Positions 7,496-16,186 of a stretch of 21,155 nt of DNA are shown here, piece by piece; the stretch's first letter is position 1, and the number at the start of each line of letters is the position of its first letter. Under the pieces are notes generated by a model. It was not told the DNA's origin. It searched no databases and was given only the letters and a program-made list of their open reading frames with translations. Origin of the DNA: JBMYYE01 sp049609065 (GTDB taxonomy: Bacteria; Pseudomonadota; Alphaproteobacteria; Rhodobacterales; Rhodobacteraceae); the NCBI GenBank assembly GCA_049609065.1, contig JBMYYE010000033.1, forward strand, positions 1 through 21,155, read 5' to 3'. The position numbers and the translations under genes are program-made.

Positions 7496-7801
7496 ATGAT
7501 CGGACTTGAACATTATCTAAGTGTTGCGGCGGCTTTGTTCGTCATCGGCATTTTTGGACTTTTCCTCAACCGTAAGAACGTCATCATTTTGCTGATGTCG
7601 ATTGAGCTTATGCTCTTGGCGGTGAACATTAACCTTGTGGCATTTTCGAGCTTCTTGGGCGACCTCGCGGGCCAAGTGTTCACGATGTTCGTGTTGACCG
7701 TTGCTGCTGCTGAAGCGGCGATCGGGCTTGCGATCCTTGTGTGTTTCTTCCGTAACCGTGGCACAATTGACGTCGAAGATGTCAACGTGATGAAAGGGTA
7801 A
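7496..7801 (+). CDS. nuoK: NADH-quinone oxidoreductase subunit K
   Basis: The small membrane subunit of complex I (mitochondrial ND4L), part of the second proton channel. It has 101 residues and three membrane helices. The two buried glutamates needed for proton transfer in this family are present: E37 (MSIELMLLAVN) and E73 (AAAEAAIGLAI). The length is exactly that expected. It lies 4 bases after nuoJ and 5 bases before nuoL. Confidence 0.97.
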   Translation: MIGLEHYLSVAAALFVIGIFGLFLNRKNVIILLMSIELMLLAVNINLVAFSSFLGDLAGQVFTMFVLTVAAAEAAIGLAILVCFFRNRGTIDVEDVNVMKG

Positions 7802-7806
7802 AGATT

Positions 7807-9942
7807 ATGGAAACGATTATCCTATTTGCCCCATTGGTTGGCGCGATTTTGGGCGGCTTTGGCTGGCGCATTATCGGGGAAAAAGGCGCGATGGTTTTGA
7901 CCACGGGGCTTTTGTTCCTCGCGGCAGCTCTTTCATGGATGGTATTTTTGAGCCACGGTCCAGAAACACGCCATATTGAACTTCTCACTTGGATCAACTC
8001 AGGTGAGTTGCAGACGAGCTGGGGCATCCGTTTGGACCGTCTCACATCCATCATGTTGATTGTTGTGACCTCTGTGTCTTCGCTCGTGCATCTATATAGC
8101 TTTGGCTACATGGCGCATGATCCGGCGTGGAAAGAGGGCGAAAGCTACAAGCCGCGGTTCTTTGCGTATTTGTCGTTCTTTACCTTTGCGATGCTGATGC
8201 TCGTGACATCTGATAATCTTGTGCAGATGTTCTTTGGTTGGGAAGGCGTTGGCGTTGCCTCCTACCTTTTGATCGGGTTTTACTACCGCAAGCCAACGGC
8301 AAATGCGGCGGCGATGAAAGCGTTCGTTGTTAACCGTGTGGGGGATTTTGGTTTCGCGCTTGGTATCTTTGGCTTGTTCATGCTCACAGGATCCATCGAT
8401 TTAGATGTGATATTTGCGTCTGCGCCTGAATTGGCAAAAACCGATATCACATTCTTATGGCGCGATTGGAACGCGGCCAACTTGTTGGCGTTCCTCTTGT
8501 TCATCGGTGCGATGGGTAAATCGGCACAGCTTTTCTTGCACACATGGTTGCCAGACGCGATGGAAGGCCCGACACCTGTGTCCGCCTTGATCCACGCGGC
8601 CACCATGGTTACGGCGGGTGTATTCCTTGTTTGTCGTATGTCGCCTTTGATGGAATATGCACCAGAAGCAATGGCGTTTGTCGTTGTGATCGGCGCAACG
8701 ACGGCGTTTTTTGCCGCAACTGTTGGCCTCGTGCAAAACGACATCAAACGTGTGATTGCCTATTCAACCTGTTCACAACTTGGATACATGTTTGTGGCCG
8801 CAGGCGTTGGCGTTTATTCGGCGGCGATGTTCCACCTTTTCACACACGCATTCTTTAAGGCGATGTTGTTCCTTGGTGCAGGCTCCGTGATCCACGCGAT
8901 GCATCACGAACAAGACATGCGCAACTACGGCGGTCTTCGTAAGAAAATCCCAGTGACGTTTTGGGCGATGATGATCGGTACGCTTGCCATTACGGGTGTG
9001 GGTATTCCGCTCACAACCTATGGTTTTGCGGGCTTCTTGTCGAAAGATGCCATCATCGAGAGCGCCTTTGGCGCGCACACAGCGGTTGGGACTTATGCCT
9101 TCTGGATGCTCGTGATCGCAGCTTTCATGACGTCGTTCTATAGCTGGCGTTTGATGTTCATGACGTTCTACGGCAAACCACGCGGCGACAAACACACCCA
9201 TGATCACGCCCATGAAAGTCCTGCGGTCATGACAATCCCATTGGGTGTTTTGGCACTGGGTGCGATTTTCGCAGGTATGATCTGGGTCGGTCCATTCTTT
9301 GGCGATCATGATGAGGTGAACGCATTCTTCGGTATCGAAGGCGAACATCACGCGGCCTTGTCATTGGGCGCGGTTGCAGCAGCAACGGATAGCCATGCGG
9401 CACATGCCGATGATGGTCATGCAAAACCTGATGCACATGCCACAACGGATGGTCACGGCGATGATCATGGAATGGCTGAAGGTCATGCACCTAAAGGTGC
9501 GATCTTTATGGGGCCAGACAATCACGTGATGGACAACGCGCACCACGCACCAAAATGGGTAAAAGTATCCCCGTTTATCGCGATGGTATTGGGCTTTGTT
9601 TTGGCCATGTGGTTCTATATCTGGAACCCAAGCCTGCCAAAACGTTTGGCGACGTCTCAAGCACCGCTTTATAAATTCTTGCTCAATAAATGGTATTTTG
9701 ATGAAATTTACGATTTTGTATTCATCAGATCCGCCAAAGCCATTGGGCGTTTCTTGTGGAAACGCGGCGATGGCAACGTGATTGACGGGACCATCAATGG
9801 TGTGGCGATGGGCATTGTTCCGTTCTTCACACGACTTGCTGGCCGTATGCAATCTGGCTATCTCTTTCACTATGCCTTTGCCATGGTGATCGGCATTGTT
9901 GTGCTGATTACATGGATGACGATCAGCGGAGGGGCACACTGA
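7807..9942 (+). CDS. nuoL: NADH-quinone oxidoreductase subunit L (antiporter-like)
   Basis: The distal proton-pumping subunit of complex I (mitochondrial ND5), homologous to Mrp-type antiporters and carrying the long lateral helix at its C-terminus. It has 711 residues. Signatures include FFGWEGVGVASYLLIGFYYR with the essential glutamate E146, HTWLPDAMEGPTPVSALIHAATMV, and the late segment NKWYFDEIYDF. A His/Asp-rich loop (about residues 528-580, ten His) lies before the final part, with a shorter His cluster (KHTHDHAHE) further upstream. The ends nearly abut nuoK and nuoM (2 bases between the nuoL stop and the nuoM ATG). Confidence 0.97.
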   Translation: METIILFAPLVGAILGGFGWRIIGEKGAMVLTTGLLFLAAALSWMVFLSHGPETRHIELLTWINSGELQTSWGIRLDRLTSIMLIVVTSVSSLVHLYSFGYMAHDPAWKEGESYKPRFFAYLSFFTFAMLMLVTSDNLVQMFFGWEGVGVASYLLIGFYYRKPTANAAAMKAFVVNRVGDFGFALGIFGLFMLTGSIDLDVIFASAPELAKTDITFLWRDWNAANLLAFLLFIGAMGKSAQLFLHTWLPDAMEGPTPVSALIHAATMVTAGVFLVCRMSPLMEYAPEAMAFVVVIGATTAFFAATVGLVQNDIKRVIAYSTCSQLGYMFVAAGVGVYSAAMFHLFTHAFFKAMLFLGAGSVIHAMHHEQDMRNYGGLRKKIPVTFWAMMIGTLAITGVGIPLTTYGFAGFLSKDAIIESAFGAHTAVGTYAFWMLVIAAFMTSFYSWRLMFMTFYGKPRGDKHTHDHAHESPAVMTIPLGVLALGAIFAGMIWVGPFFGDHDEVNAFFGIEGEHHAALSLGAVAAATDSHAAHADDGHAKPDAHATTDGHGDDHGMAEGHAPKGAIFMGPDNHVMDNAHHAPKWVKVSPFIAMVLGFVLAMWFYIWNPSLPKRLATSQAPLYKFLLNKWYFDEIYDFVFIRSAKAIGRFLWKRGDGNVIDGTINGVAMGIVPFFTRLAGRMQSGYLFHYAFAMVIGIVVLITWMTISGGAH

Positions 9943-9944
9943 TC

Positions 9945-11495
9945 ATGGAAAATCTACTTTCAATTGTAACCTTCCTGCCGGCTGTTGCGGCGTTAATCCT
10001 TGCGCTTTTCATGCGTGGGAATGATGAAACGGCGCAACGCAACGCCAAATGGTTGGCACTTGTAGCGACTGCTGCAACCTTCCTTTTGTCACTCTTCATT
10101 TTGGTGGAGTTCGACGCCTCTAATACGGAGTTCCAGCTTGTTGAAGAATACAACTGGCTTATGGGGCTCAAATATAAAATGGGTGTCGATGGGATCAGCG
10201 TTCTTTTCGTGATGCTGACAACATTCCTTATGCCATTGGTGATTGCATCTTGTTGGAGCGTCGAAAAACGCGTCAAAGATTATATGATCGCGTTCTTGGT
10301 GCTCGAAACACTGATGTTGGGCGTGTTCTGTGCGCTTGATTTGATGCTCTTCTATGTCTTCTTTGAAGCAGGCCTTATCCCTATGTTTCTCGTGATCGGG
10401 ATCTGGGGCGGAGCGAACCGCATCTATGCATCGTTTAAGTTCTTCCTCTACACGCTTTTGGGTTCGGTCCTTATGCTTGTGGCGATGATCGCAATGTATA
10501 TGGCGGCGAAAACAACGGATATCCCAACGCTTTTGAACTTCACCTTCGCATCTGAAACGCTTTCAATTGCGGGTTGGCAAGTTGTGGGCGGTGTTCAAAC
10601 GCTTATGTTCCTTGCCTTCTTCGCGAGCTTTGCCGTGAAAATGCCGATGTGGCCTGTTCATACCTGGTTGCCTGATGCGCACGTTCAGGCACCAACAGCA
10701 GGCTCCGTAATTTTGGCGGCGATCTTGTTGAAAATGGGGGGCTATGGCTTCTTACGGTTCTCGCTTCCGATGTTCCCAGTCGGCACCGAAGTCATGGCGG
10801 ATTTCATCTTGTGGATGTCTGCAATCGCGATTGTTTACACGTCGCTCGTGGCACTTGTGCAAGACGACATGAAAAAACTTATCGCGTATTCATCTGTGGC
10901 CCATATGGGCTACGTGACGATGGGGATCTTTTCGCTGAACCAACAAGGTGTCGATGGTGCGATCTTCCAAATGATTTCCCACGGGTTTATTTCCGGCGCG
11001 CTCTTCTTGAGTGTTGGGGTGATCTACGACCGTATGCACACACGTGATATTGACGCTTATGGCGGCCTTGTGAACCGGATGCCGGCCTATGCGTTGATCT
11101 TTATGTTCTTCACAATGGCCAATGTTGGTCTTCCGGGGACATCAGGATTTGTCGGTGAATTCCTCACATTGATGGGCGCGTTTAAAGCCAACACTTGGGT
11201 GGCGGCAATTGCGACAACTGGCGTGATTTTCTCAGCGGCTTATGCGCTTTGGCTTTATCGCCGTGTGGTGATGGGGGATCTCATCAAAGAGAGCCTCAAA
11301 ACCATCACCGATATGACGGCGCTTGAGAAATTCATCATGGCCCCACTTGTGATCATGACCATTCTTTTGGGTGTCTACCCAAGCCTCGTTCTCGACATGA
11401 TCGGGCCTTCTGTTGAAGCGCTCCTCACCAACTACCACGCTGCCATCGCGGCCTCAGCGGATGTAGCGCACACAGCTACAGCCACAACACACTAA
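9945..11495 (+). CDS. nuoM: NADH-quinone oxidoreductase subunit M (antiporter-like)
   Basis: The proton-pumping subunit of complex I next to NuoL (mitochondrial ND4). From the ATG at 9945 it has 516 residues and about 14 membrane helices. The essential glutamate is E141 (FYVFFEAGLIPMFLVIG), and the discontinuous helix region has KMPMWPVHTWLPDAHVQAPT. The frame is open for 11 more codons upstream to 9912, inside nuoL, but MENLLSIVTFLP is the usual type of N-terminus and starts just after the nuoL stop. The C-terminus is a short Ala/Thr/His-rich tail. Confidence 0.96.
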   Translation: MENLLSIVTFLPAVAALILALFMRGNDETAQRNAKWLALVATAATFLLSLFILVEFDASNTEFQLVEEYNWLMGLKYKMGVDGISVLFVMLTTFLMPLVIASCWSVEKRVKDYMIAFLVLETLMLGVFCALDLMLFYVFFEAGLIPMFLVIGIWGGANRIYASFKFFLYTLLGSVLMLVAMIAMYMAAKTTDIPTLLNFTFASETLSIAGWQVVGGVQTLMFLAFFASFAVKMPMWPVHTWLPDAHVQAPTAGSVILAAILLKMGGYGFLRFSLPMFPVGTEVMADFILWMSAIAIVYTSLVALVQDDMKKLIAYSSVAHMGYVTMGIFSLNQQGVDGAIFQMISHGFISGALFLSVGVIYDRMHTRDIDAYGGLVNRMPAYALIFMFFTMANVGLPGTSGFVGEFLTLMGAFKANTWVAAIATTGVIFSAAYALWLYRRVVMGDLIKESLKTITDMTALEKFIMAPLVIMTILLGVYPSLVLDMIGPSVEALLTNYHAAIAASADVAHTATATTH

Positions 11496-11506
11496 GGATA
11501 TATACG

Positions 11507-12946
11507 ATGATCTCCTCTGATATTTCACTCGTTCTTCCAGAGATTGCGCTAGCAGTCTATGCGATGGCCGCTCTGCTTTTTGCGGTGTATTCAACCAAAG
11601 ACAAACTCGCAGGACCCCTCCTTTGGGTGACTGCGGGCGTGTTTGTCGTCGTTGCGGCGTGGATCGGGCTTGGGCCAGATGGCGCAGAAACGGCCTTCAA
11701 CGGCTCTTACGTTTCAGACGGGTTTGCCCGCTTTGCCAAAGTGACGATCCTTTTGTCCGCCGCTGCGGTTTTGCTCTTGAGCCAAAATTTCATGACACGC
11801 CAAAAGTTCTTGCATTTTGAATACCCTGTTTTGGTGACACTGTCTGTGATCGGCATGATGCTCATGGTGTCTGCTGGCGATTTGATTGCGCTTTACATGG
11901 GGTTGGAACTCCAATCTTTGGCGCTTTATGTGGTGGCGTCTTTGCGCCGCGATAGCGTACGTTCAACAGAAGCGGGCCTCAAATATTTTGTACTTGGCGC
12001 GCTGAGCTCTGGTATTCTCCTTTACGGGTCAAGCTTGGTTTACGGCTATTCTGGGACGACTGTGTTCTCAGGTATTATCGAAAACGCCCATGATGGCCAC
12101 CTTCCCATGGGGCTTCTCTTTGGGATGACCTTCATGTTGATCGGCATGGCGTTTAAAGTATCTGCTGTGCCGTTTCACATGTGGACGCCTGATGTTTACG
12201 AAGGCTCCCCAACACCTGTGACCGCGTTTTTCGCAACAGCGCCGAAAGTCGCGGCGATGGGGCTTTTTGCACGGGTTGTGCATGATGCATTTGGTGGCGC
12301 AGTTGCCGATTGGTCCCAAGTTGTGGCGTTCCTATCCTTGCTGTCCATGTTCTTGGGCGCGGTTGCGGCCATCGGCCAAACCGATATCAAACGTTTGATG
12401 GCCTATTCCTCCATCGCACATATGGGCTTTGCGCTTATGGGCTTGGCTGCGGGCGATGCGGCAGGCGTGCAAGCAATGCTGATCTATATGGCGATCTACG
12501 TGACCATGAATATCGGCACCTTTGCCTTCATCTTGTCGATGGAAAAAGACGGAAAACCGGTTACAGATATCGCATCCCTCAATGATTACTCCAAATCAGA
12601 GCCGCTTCGTGCTTTGGCCATTTTGGTGTTGATGTTCAGCTTGGCTGGCATTCCGCCAATGCTTGGCTTCTTTGGTAAATTGGCGGTGCTTCAGGCTGCG
12701 GTGAATTCTGGCATGACATGGCTTGCGATTGCAGGTGTGATTGCCTCTGTTATCGGCGCTTACTACTATCTTCGCATCGTGTATTTCGTCTATTTCGGCA
12801 AGGAAACAGATGGGCTCGACACACCAAAATCATCCGTACAATGGGTGTTTTTGATGGGATCAGCTGCCCTTATGTTGCTTGGGGTCATCAACATGTTTGG
12901 TGTGGATGTGATTGCGCTTTCAGCTGCTGAATCTCTTGTCAAATAA
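11507..12946 (+). CDS. nuoN: NADH-quinone oxidoreductase subunit N (antiporter-like)
   Basis: The third antiporter-like proton pump of complex I (mitochondrial ND2), and the last nuo gene of the operon. The 479 residues hold about 14 membrane helices. The conserved glutamate is E134 (YMGLELQSLALYVVASLRR), and the pump-core motif VPFHMWTPDVYEGSPTPVTAFFATAPK is present with its lysines. It starts 11 bases after nuoM. Its 3' end overlaps the probable birA start, which suggests translational coupling. Confidence 0.97.
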   Translation: MISSDISLVLPEIALAVYAMAALLFAVYSTKDKLAGPLLWVTAGVFVVVAAWIGLGPDGAETAFNGSYVSDGFARFAKVTILLSAAAVLLLSQNFMTRQKFLHFEYPVLVTLSVIGMMLMVSAGDLIALYMGLELQSLALYVVASLRRDSVRSTEAGLKYFVLGALSSGILLYGSSLVYGYSGTTVFSGIIENAHDGHLPMGLLFGMTFMLIGMAFKVSAVPFHMWTPDVYEGSPTPVTAFFATAPKVAAMGLFARVVHDAFGGAVADWSQVVAFLSLLSMFLGAVAAIGQTDIKRLMAYSSIAHMGFALMGLAAGDAAGVQAMLIYMAIYVTMNIGTFAFILSMEKDGKPVTDIASLNDYSKSEPLRALAILVLMFSLAGIPPMLGFFGKLAVLQAAVNSGMTWLAIAGVIASVIGAYYYLRIVYFVYFGKETDGLDTPKSSVQWVFLMGSAALMLLGVINMFGVDVIALSAAESLVK

Positions 12947-13694
12947 CACACACTGGCCCCAAGGTGTGGGGCGCATCCTACTGGATGAGGTGGATAGCAC
13001 CAACGCAGAGGCTGCTCGTATTTCGAGCAGCCTTTCTGGTCCCACATGGATCGTTGCAAAAAAGCAAACCCAAGGTCGCGGGCGTCGCGGCCGTGCATGG
13101 GCTGATCCCAAGGGGAATTTCGCGGGCAGCTTGGTGATGCGCCCAACCGAAAGTCCGGATCAAATTTCTCTTCGTTCGTTTGTCGCATCACTTGCGCTTT
13201 ATGATACGCTTGTTGATTTGCGCGGCCGCGCGGATGGGCTTGCGTTAAAGTGGCCCAATGATGTGCTGTTAAACGGTGGGAAAATTGCGGGAATTTTGCT
13301 CGAAAGTGCGGGGCAGGGGACGTCCATTTCACATTTTTGCATTGGCATTGGGGTGAACTTGCGTGAAACGCCCAATGCACAAGCCCTCGAAGCGACCGCA
13401 CATCCACCTGCGAGCCTTGAAGGGGATACAGGGATCGTTGTGAGCGCAGAGGAGTTCCTCGATCACCTCGCGCCGAATTATGCCCGCTATGAGGCGCAAT
13501 TCACCACCTACGGGTTTGATGCCATTCGCAGCGCTTGGATCGCACGCGCGGCCAAAATTGGCGAAACCATTACAGCCCGCACAATGCGGGATGAAATGGT
13601 TGGCCGTTTTGAAACGGTGGACGCGCAGGGCAATCTTGTATTAGAAGCAGCGGGACAGCGTCACATCATCCCTGCTGCGGATGTCTTTTTCTAG
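12936..13694 (+). CDS. birA: Biotin-[acetyl-CoA-carboxylase] ligase, catalytic domain only
   Basis: Activates biotin with ATP and attaches it to a lysine of the biotin carrier protein of acetyl-CoA carboxylase and similar enzymes; cytoplasmic. From TTG 12936 it has 252 residues: DEVDSTNAEA (17-26), the biotinyl-AMP loop GRGRRGR (47-53), KWPNDVLLNGGKIAGILLE with the catalytic-type lysine K116, and a C-terminal SH3-like part. It lacks the N-terminal helix-turn-helix of E. coli BirA, so it should be a ligase and not a biotin repressor. The start is uncertain: no ATG is available. TTG 12936 (MSNNTHWPQG) fits the family best and overlaps nuoN by 11 bases; TTG 12912 would add eight residues. Neither has a clear ribosome binding site. 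Confidence 0.93.
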   Translation: MSNNTHWPQGVGRILLDEVDSTNAEAARISSSLSGPTWIVAKKQTQGRGRRGRAWADPKGNFAGSLVMRPTESPDQISLRSFVASLALYDTLVDLRGRADGLALKWPNDVLLNGGKIAGILLESAGQGTSISHFCIGIGVNLRETPNAQALEATAHPPASLEGDTGIVVSAEEFLDHLAPNYARYEAQFTTYGFDAIRSAWIARAAKIGETITARTMRDEMVGRFETVDAQGNLVLEAAGQRHIIPAADVFF

Positions 13695-13706
13695 GAAAGG
13701 TGCGAT

Positions 13707-14486
13707 ATGCTACTGACCATTGACTGCGGAAACACCAATACCGTTTTTTCCATTTGGAATGGGGAAAAATTCATCTGCACCCTGCGGACATCGACAGATC
13801 ATACGCGCACGGCGGATCAGTATTTTGTCTGGTATACGACCCTTCTTAAGCATCACGAAATTGAGGCGGAAATCACAGGCGTCATTATTTCATCTACAGT
13901 TCCACGTGTGGTGTTTAACCTGCGTGTTTTTGCTGATCGCTATTTTGGCTGTCGCCCCTATGTGGTGGGACGGCCTGATTGTTTGCTTCCGATTGATGTG
14001 CGCGTGGATGAAGGCACCGCCGTTGGGCCAGATCGATTGGTGAATACGGTGTCTGGTTTTGACCTCCATGGGGGGGATTTGATCGTTGTTGATTTTGGCA
14101 CGGCCACGACATTTGATGTTGTGGATTACGATGGGGCCTATATCGGTGGCGTGATTGCCCCTGGGGTGAACCTATCACTTCGTGCCCTTCACGAAGCGGC
14201 CGCGGCGCTCCCACATGTGGATGTGACCAAGCCCGATCATGTGATTGGGAAAAATACGGTGGCCTGTATGCAAGCGGGCGTGTTTTGGGGTTATGTGGGA
14301 TTGATCAATGGGATCAATCAACAAATTAAAAAAGAATTTGGACGCGACATGAAGGTTGTGTCAACAGGGGGGCTCGCGCCGCTCTTTCAACAAGGGCATG
14401 CGGTTTTTGACGTCTTCGAAGACGATCTGACGGTGCATGGCCTTCAAATTATTTACGATTATAATATCGAACAAGGAAATACCTAA
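13707..14486 (+). CDS. coaX: Type III pantothenate kinase
   Basis: Phosphorylates pantothenate, the first step of coenzyme A synthesis. The 259 residues belong to the ASKHA fold: the phosphate-binding DCGNTNT (6-12), GPDRLVN (107-113) with the catalytic-type Asp, and the second phosphate motif DFGTATT (129-135). Type III enzymes are usually not inhibited by CoA (family knowledge). It begins 12 bases after birA (site GGAAAGG before the ATG) and its stop abuts the rnj ATG. The birA-coaX pair joins two cofactor genes, as in many bacteria. Confidence 0.96.
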   Translation: MLLTIDCGNTNTVFSIWNGEKFICTLRTSTDHTRTADQYFVWYTTLLKHHEIEAEITGVIISSTVPRVVFNLRVFADRYFGCRPYVVGRPDCLLPIDVRVDEGTAVGPDRLVNTVSGFDLHGGDLIVVDFGTATTFDVVDYDGAYIGGVIAPGVNLSLRALHEAAAALPHVDVTKPDHVIGKNTVACMQAGVFWGYVGLINGINQQIKKEFGRDMKVVSTGGLAPLFQQGHAVFDVFEDDLTVHGLQIIYDYNIEQGNT

Positions 14487-16151
14487 ATGGCGGAACGCCT
14501 AATTTACCTCCCGTTGGGAGGCGCCGGTGAGATCGGCATGAATGCTTATGTATATGGCTACGGCCCAAAGGGCAAAGAGCGCCTGATCCTCGTTGATCTT
14601 GGTGTGACATTTCCAGACATGGATGGAACACCGGGTGTGGACCTCATCATGCCGGATATCTCATGGTTAAAGGACAACAAAAATCGTCTTGAAGCGATCT
14701 TTATCACGCACGCGCACGAAGACCACGTGGGGGCCGTTGGGCACCTCTGGCGCGATCTCGGCGCGCCGATTTACGCACGCCCGTTTACGGCGAACCACGC
14801 GCGTCACAAAATGGCGGATCAAGGTCAGCCAGAAGAAGAGGTGCGCATCGTCAACGCCCATCCGGAAACGGTAAAAGCAGGGCCATTGACGGTGTCTTTC
14901 ATGCCTGTGTCGCATTCCATTCCTGAAAGTTCAGGCCTCGTCATTGATACGCCTGCAGGGCGGGTTGTGCATACAGGTGACTTTAAGCTGGATGAAAACC
15001 CTGTGATTGGGGATCCGTTTGATCCTGAGCTTTGGGCGGAAATCGCGAAACCTGGCGTGAAAGCGTTGGTTTGTGATTCTACGAATGTCTTTTCAACCAA
15101 AGATGGACGTTCCGAATCCGAAGTGAAAACACCGATTACGGACTTGGTCAAAGGGGCCCCCGGCATGGTTGTGGCCACAACCTTTGCGTCAAATGTTGCG
15201 CGCCTTCAAAGCTTGGCCGAGGCTGGCGAAGCCGCGGGTCGTTCCGTGTGCCTTTTGGGCCGTTCGATGCGCCGTATGATGGCAGCAGGGTTGGAATCTG
15301 GTGTGATTACCAAATTCCCCAAAACGATTAGCGCCGAAGAAGCCGCAGATATTCCCCGCGAAAACTTGATGTTGATTGTGACAGGGTCCCAAGGCGAACG
15401 CCGTGCGGCCTCTGCCCAATTGTCACGCGGTAAATACCTTGGTCTTAGTATGAAAGAGGGCGATATGTTCCTCTTTTCCTCAAAAACCATTCCCGGCAAT
15501 GAACGCGGTGTCATTCGCATCATGAATGCTTATGCGGAAATGGGTGTGGATGTGGTTGATGATCATGATGGGTTATACCACGTGTCTGGGCACGCAAACG
15601 GCCCCGATATTCAGCGCGTGCATGACTTGATGGATCCTGAAATGGTCATCCCGATGCATGGGGAATACCGCCACTTGCGCCAACAAGCGCGCATGGCAAT
15701 GAACAAAGGCCGCGGTTCTGTGATCGCGGTGAATGGTACGATGCTCGATATCACAGGTGCGGCACCCGAAGCGGTTGAATTCATCGAAACGGGGCGAACT
15801 TATTTGGATGGGTCCGTAAAATTTGGCGCGTTTGATGGAATTATTCGCGACCGTATTCGCCTTGCCCTAAACGGGATCGTCACCGTGTCGGTAATCTTGG
15901 ACGAAGAAGATGAACCGCTTGGCGAACCTTGGGTTGAAGCTAAAGGTTTGGCTGAAGTCGGCAAATCCAATGCCTCTGTGATTGAAATCGCAGAAGAAGA
16001 CCTCAATCAATTCTTGATGCGCGCAAAACCCAAAACACTACGGGATGACGCGGTTTTGGAAGAGGAACTAAAGCGCATCACGCGGAAGGTATTTCGGGAT
16101 GAGATCGGCAAAAAGCCTGAAGTCAGTATAACGATTTCACGACTAAGCTAA
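14487..16151 (+). CDS. rnj: Ribonuclease J
   Basis: A metallo-beta-lactamase/beta-CASP ribonuclease with 5'-3' exonuclease and endonuclease activity, acting in mRNA and rRNA maturation. The 554 residues show the zinc-binding HAHEDH (H75, H77, D79, H80), a further ligand region at PVSHSIPES, HTGDFKLDENP, and the beta-CASP block SGHANGPDIQRVHDLMDPEMVIPMHGEYRHL (about 370-400), then the C-terminal domain. Length is standard for RNase J. Its ATG directly follows the coaX stop, so translation is probably coupled. A terminator lies 8 bases after its stop, so this is the last gene of the transcription unit. Confidence 0.96.
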   Translation: MAERLIYLPLGGAGEIGMNAYVYGYGPKGKERLILVDLGVTFPDMDGTPGVDLIMPDISWLKDNKNRLEAIFITHAHEDHVGAVGHLWRDLGAPIYARPFTANHARHKMADQGQPEEEVRIVNAHPETVKAGPLTVSFMPVSHSIPESSGLVIDTPAGRVVHTGDFKLDENPVIGDPFDPELWAEIAKPGVKALVCDSTNVFSTKDGRSESEVKTPITDLVKGAPGMVVATTFASNVARLQSLAEAGEAAGRSVCLLGRSMRRMMAAGLESGVITKFPKTISAEEAADIPRENLMLIVTGSQGERRAASAQLSRGKYLGLSMKEGDMFLFSSKTIPGNERGVIRIMNAYAEMGVDVVDDHDGLYHVSGHANGPDIQRVHDLMDPEMVIPMHGEYRHLRQQARMAMNKGRGSVIAVNGTMLDITGAAPEAVEFIETGRTYLDGSVKFGAFDGIIRDRIRLALNGIVTVSVILDEEDEPLGEPWVEAKGLAEVGKSNASVIEIAEEDLNQFLMRAKPKTLRDDAVLEEELKRITRKVFRDEIGKKPEVSITISRLS

Positions 16152-16159
16152 GGCCATAA

Positions 16160-16184
16160 AAAACCCCGCGTTAAGCGGGGTTTT
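16160..16184. terminator. Bidirectional rho-independent terminator between rnj and the helicase gene
   Basis: A perfect 10-bp stem (AAAACCCCGC with GCGGGGTTTT, loop GTTAA). For the + strand it ends in TTTTCTTT; for the - strand the A-run at 16158-16163 gives T6. It lies 8 bases after the rnj stop and 2 bases from the helicase stop codon, so one hairpin can serve both convergent units. Confidence 0.93.
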
Positions 16185-16186
16185 CT

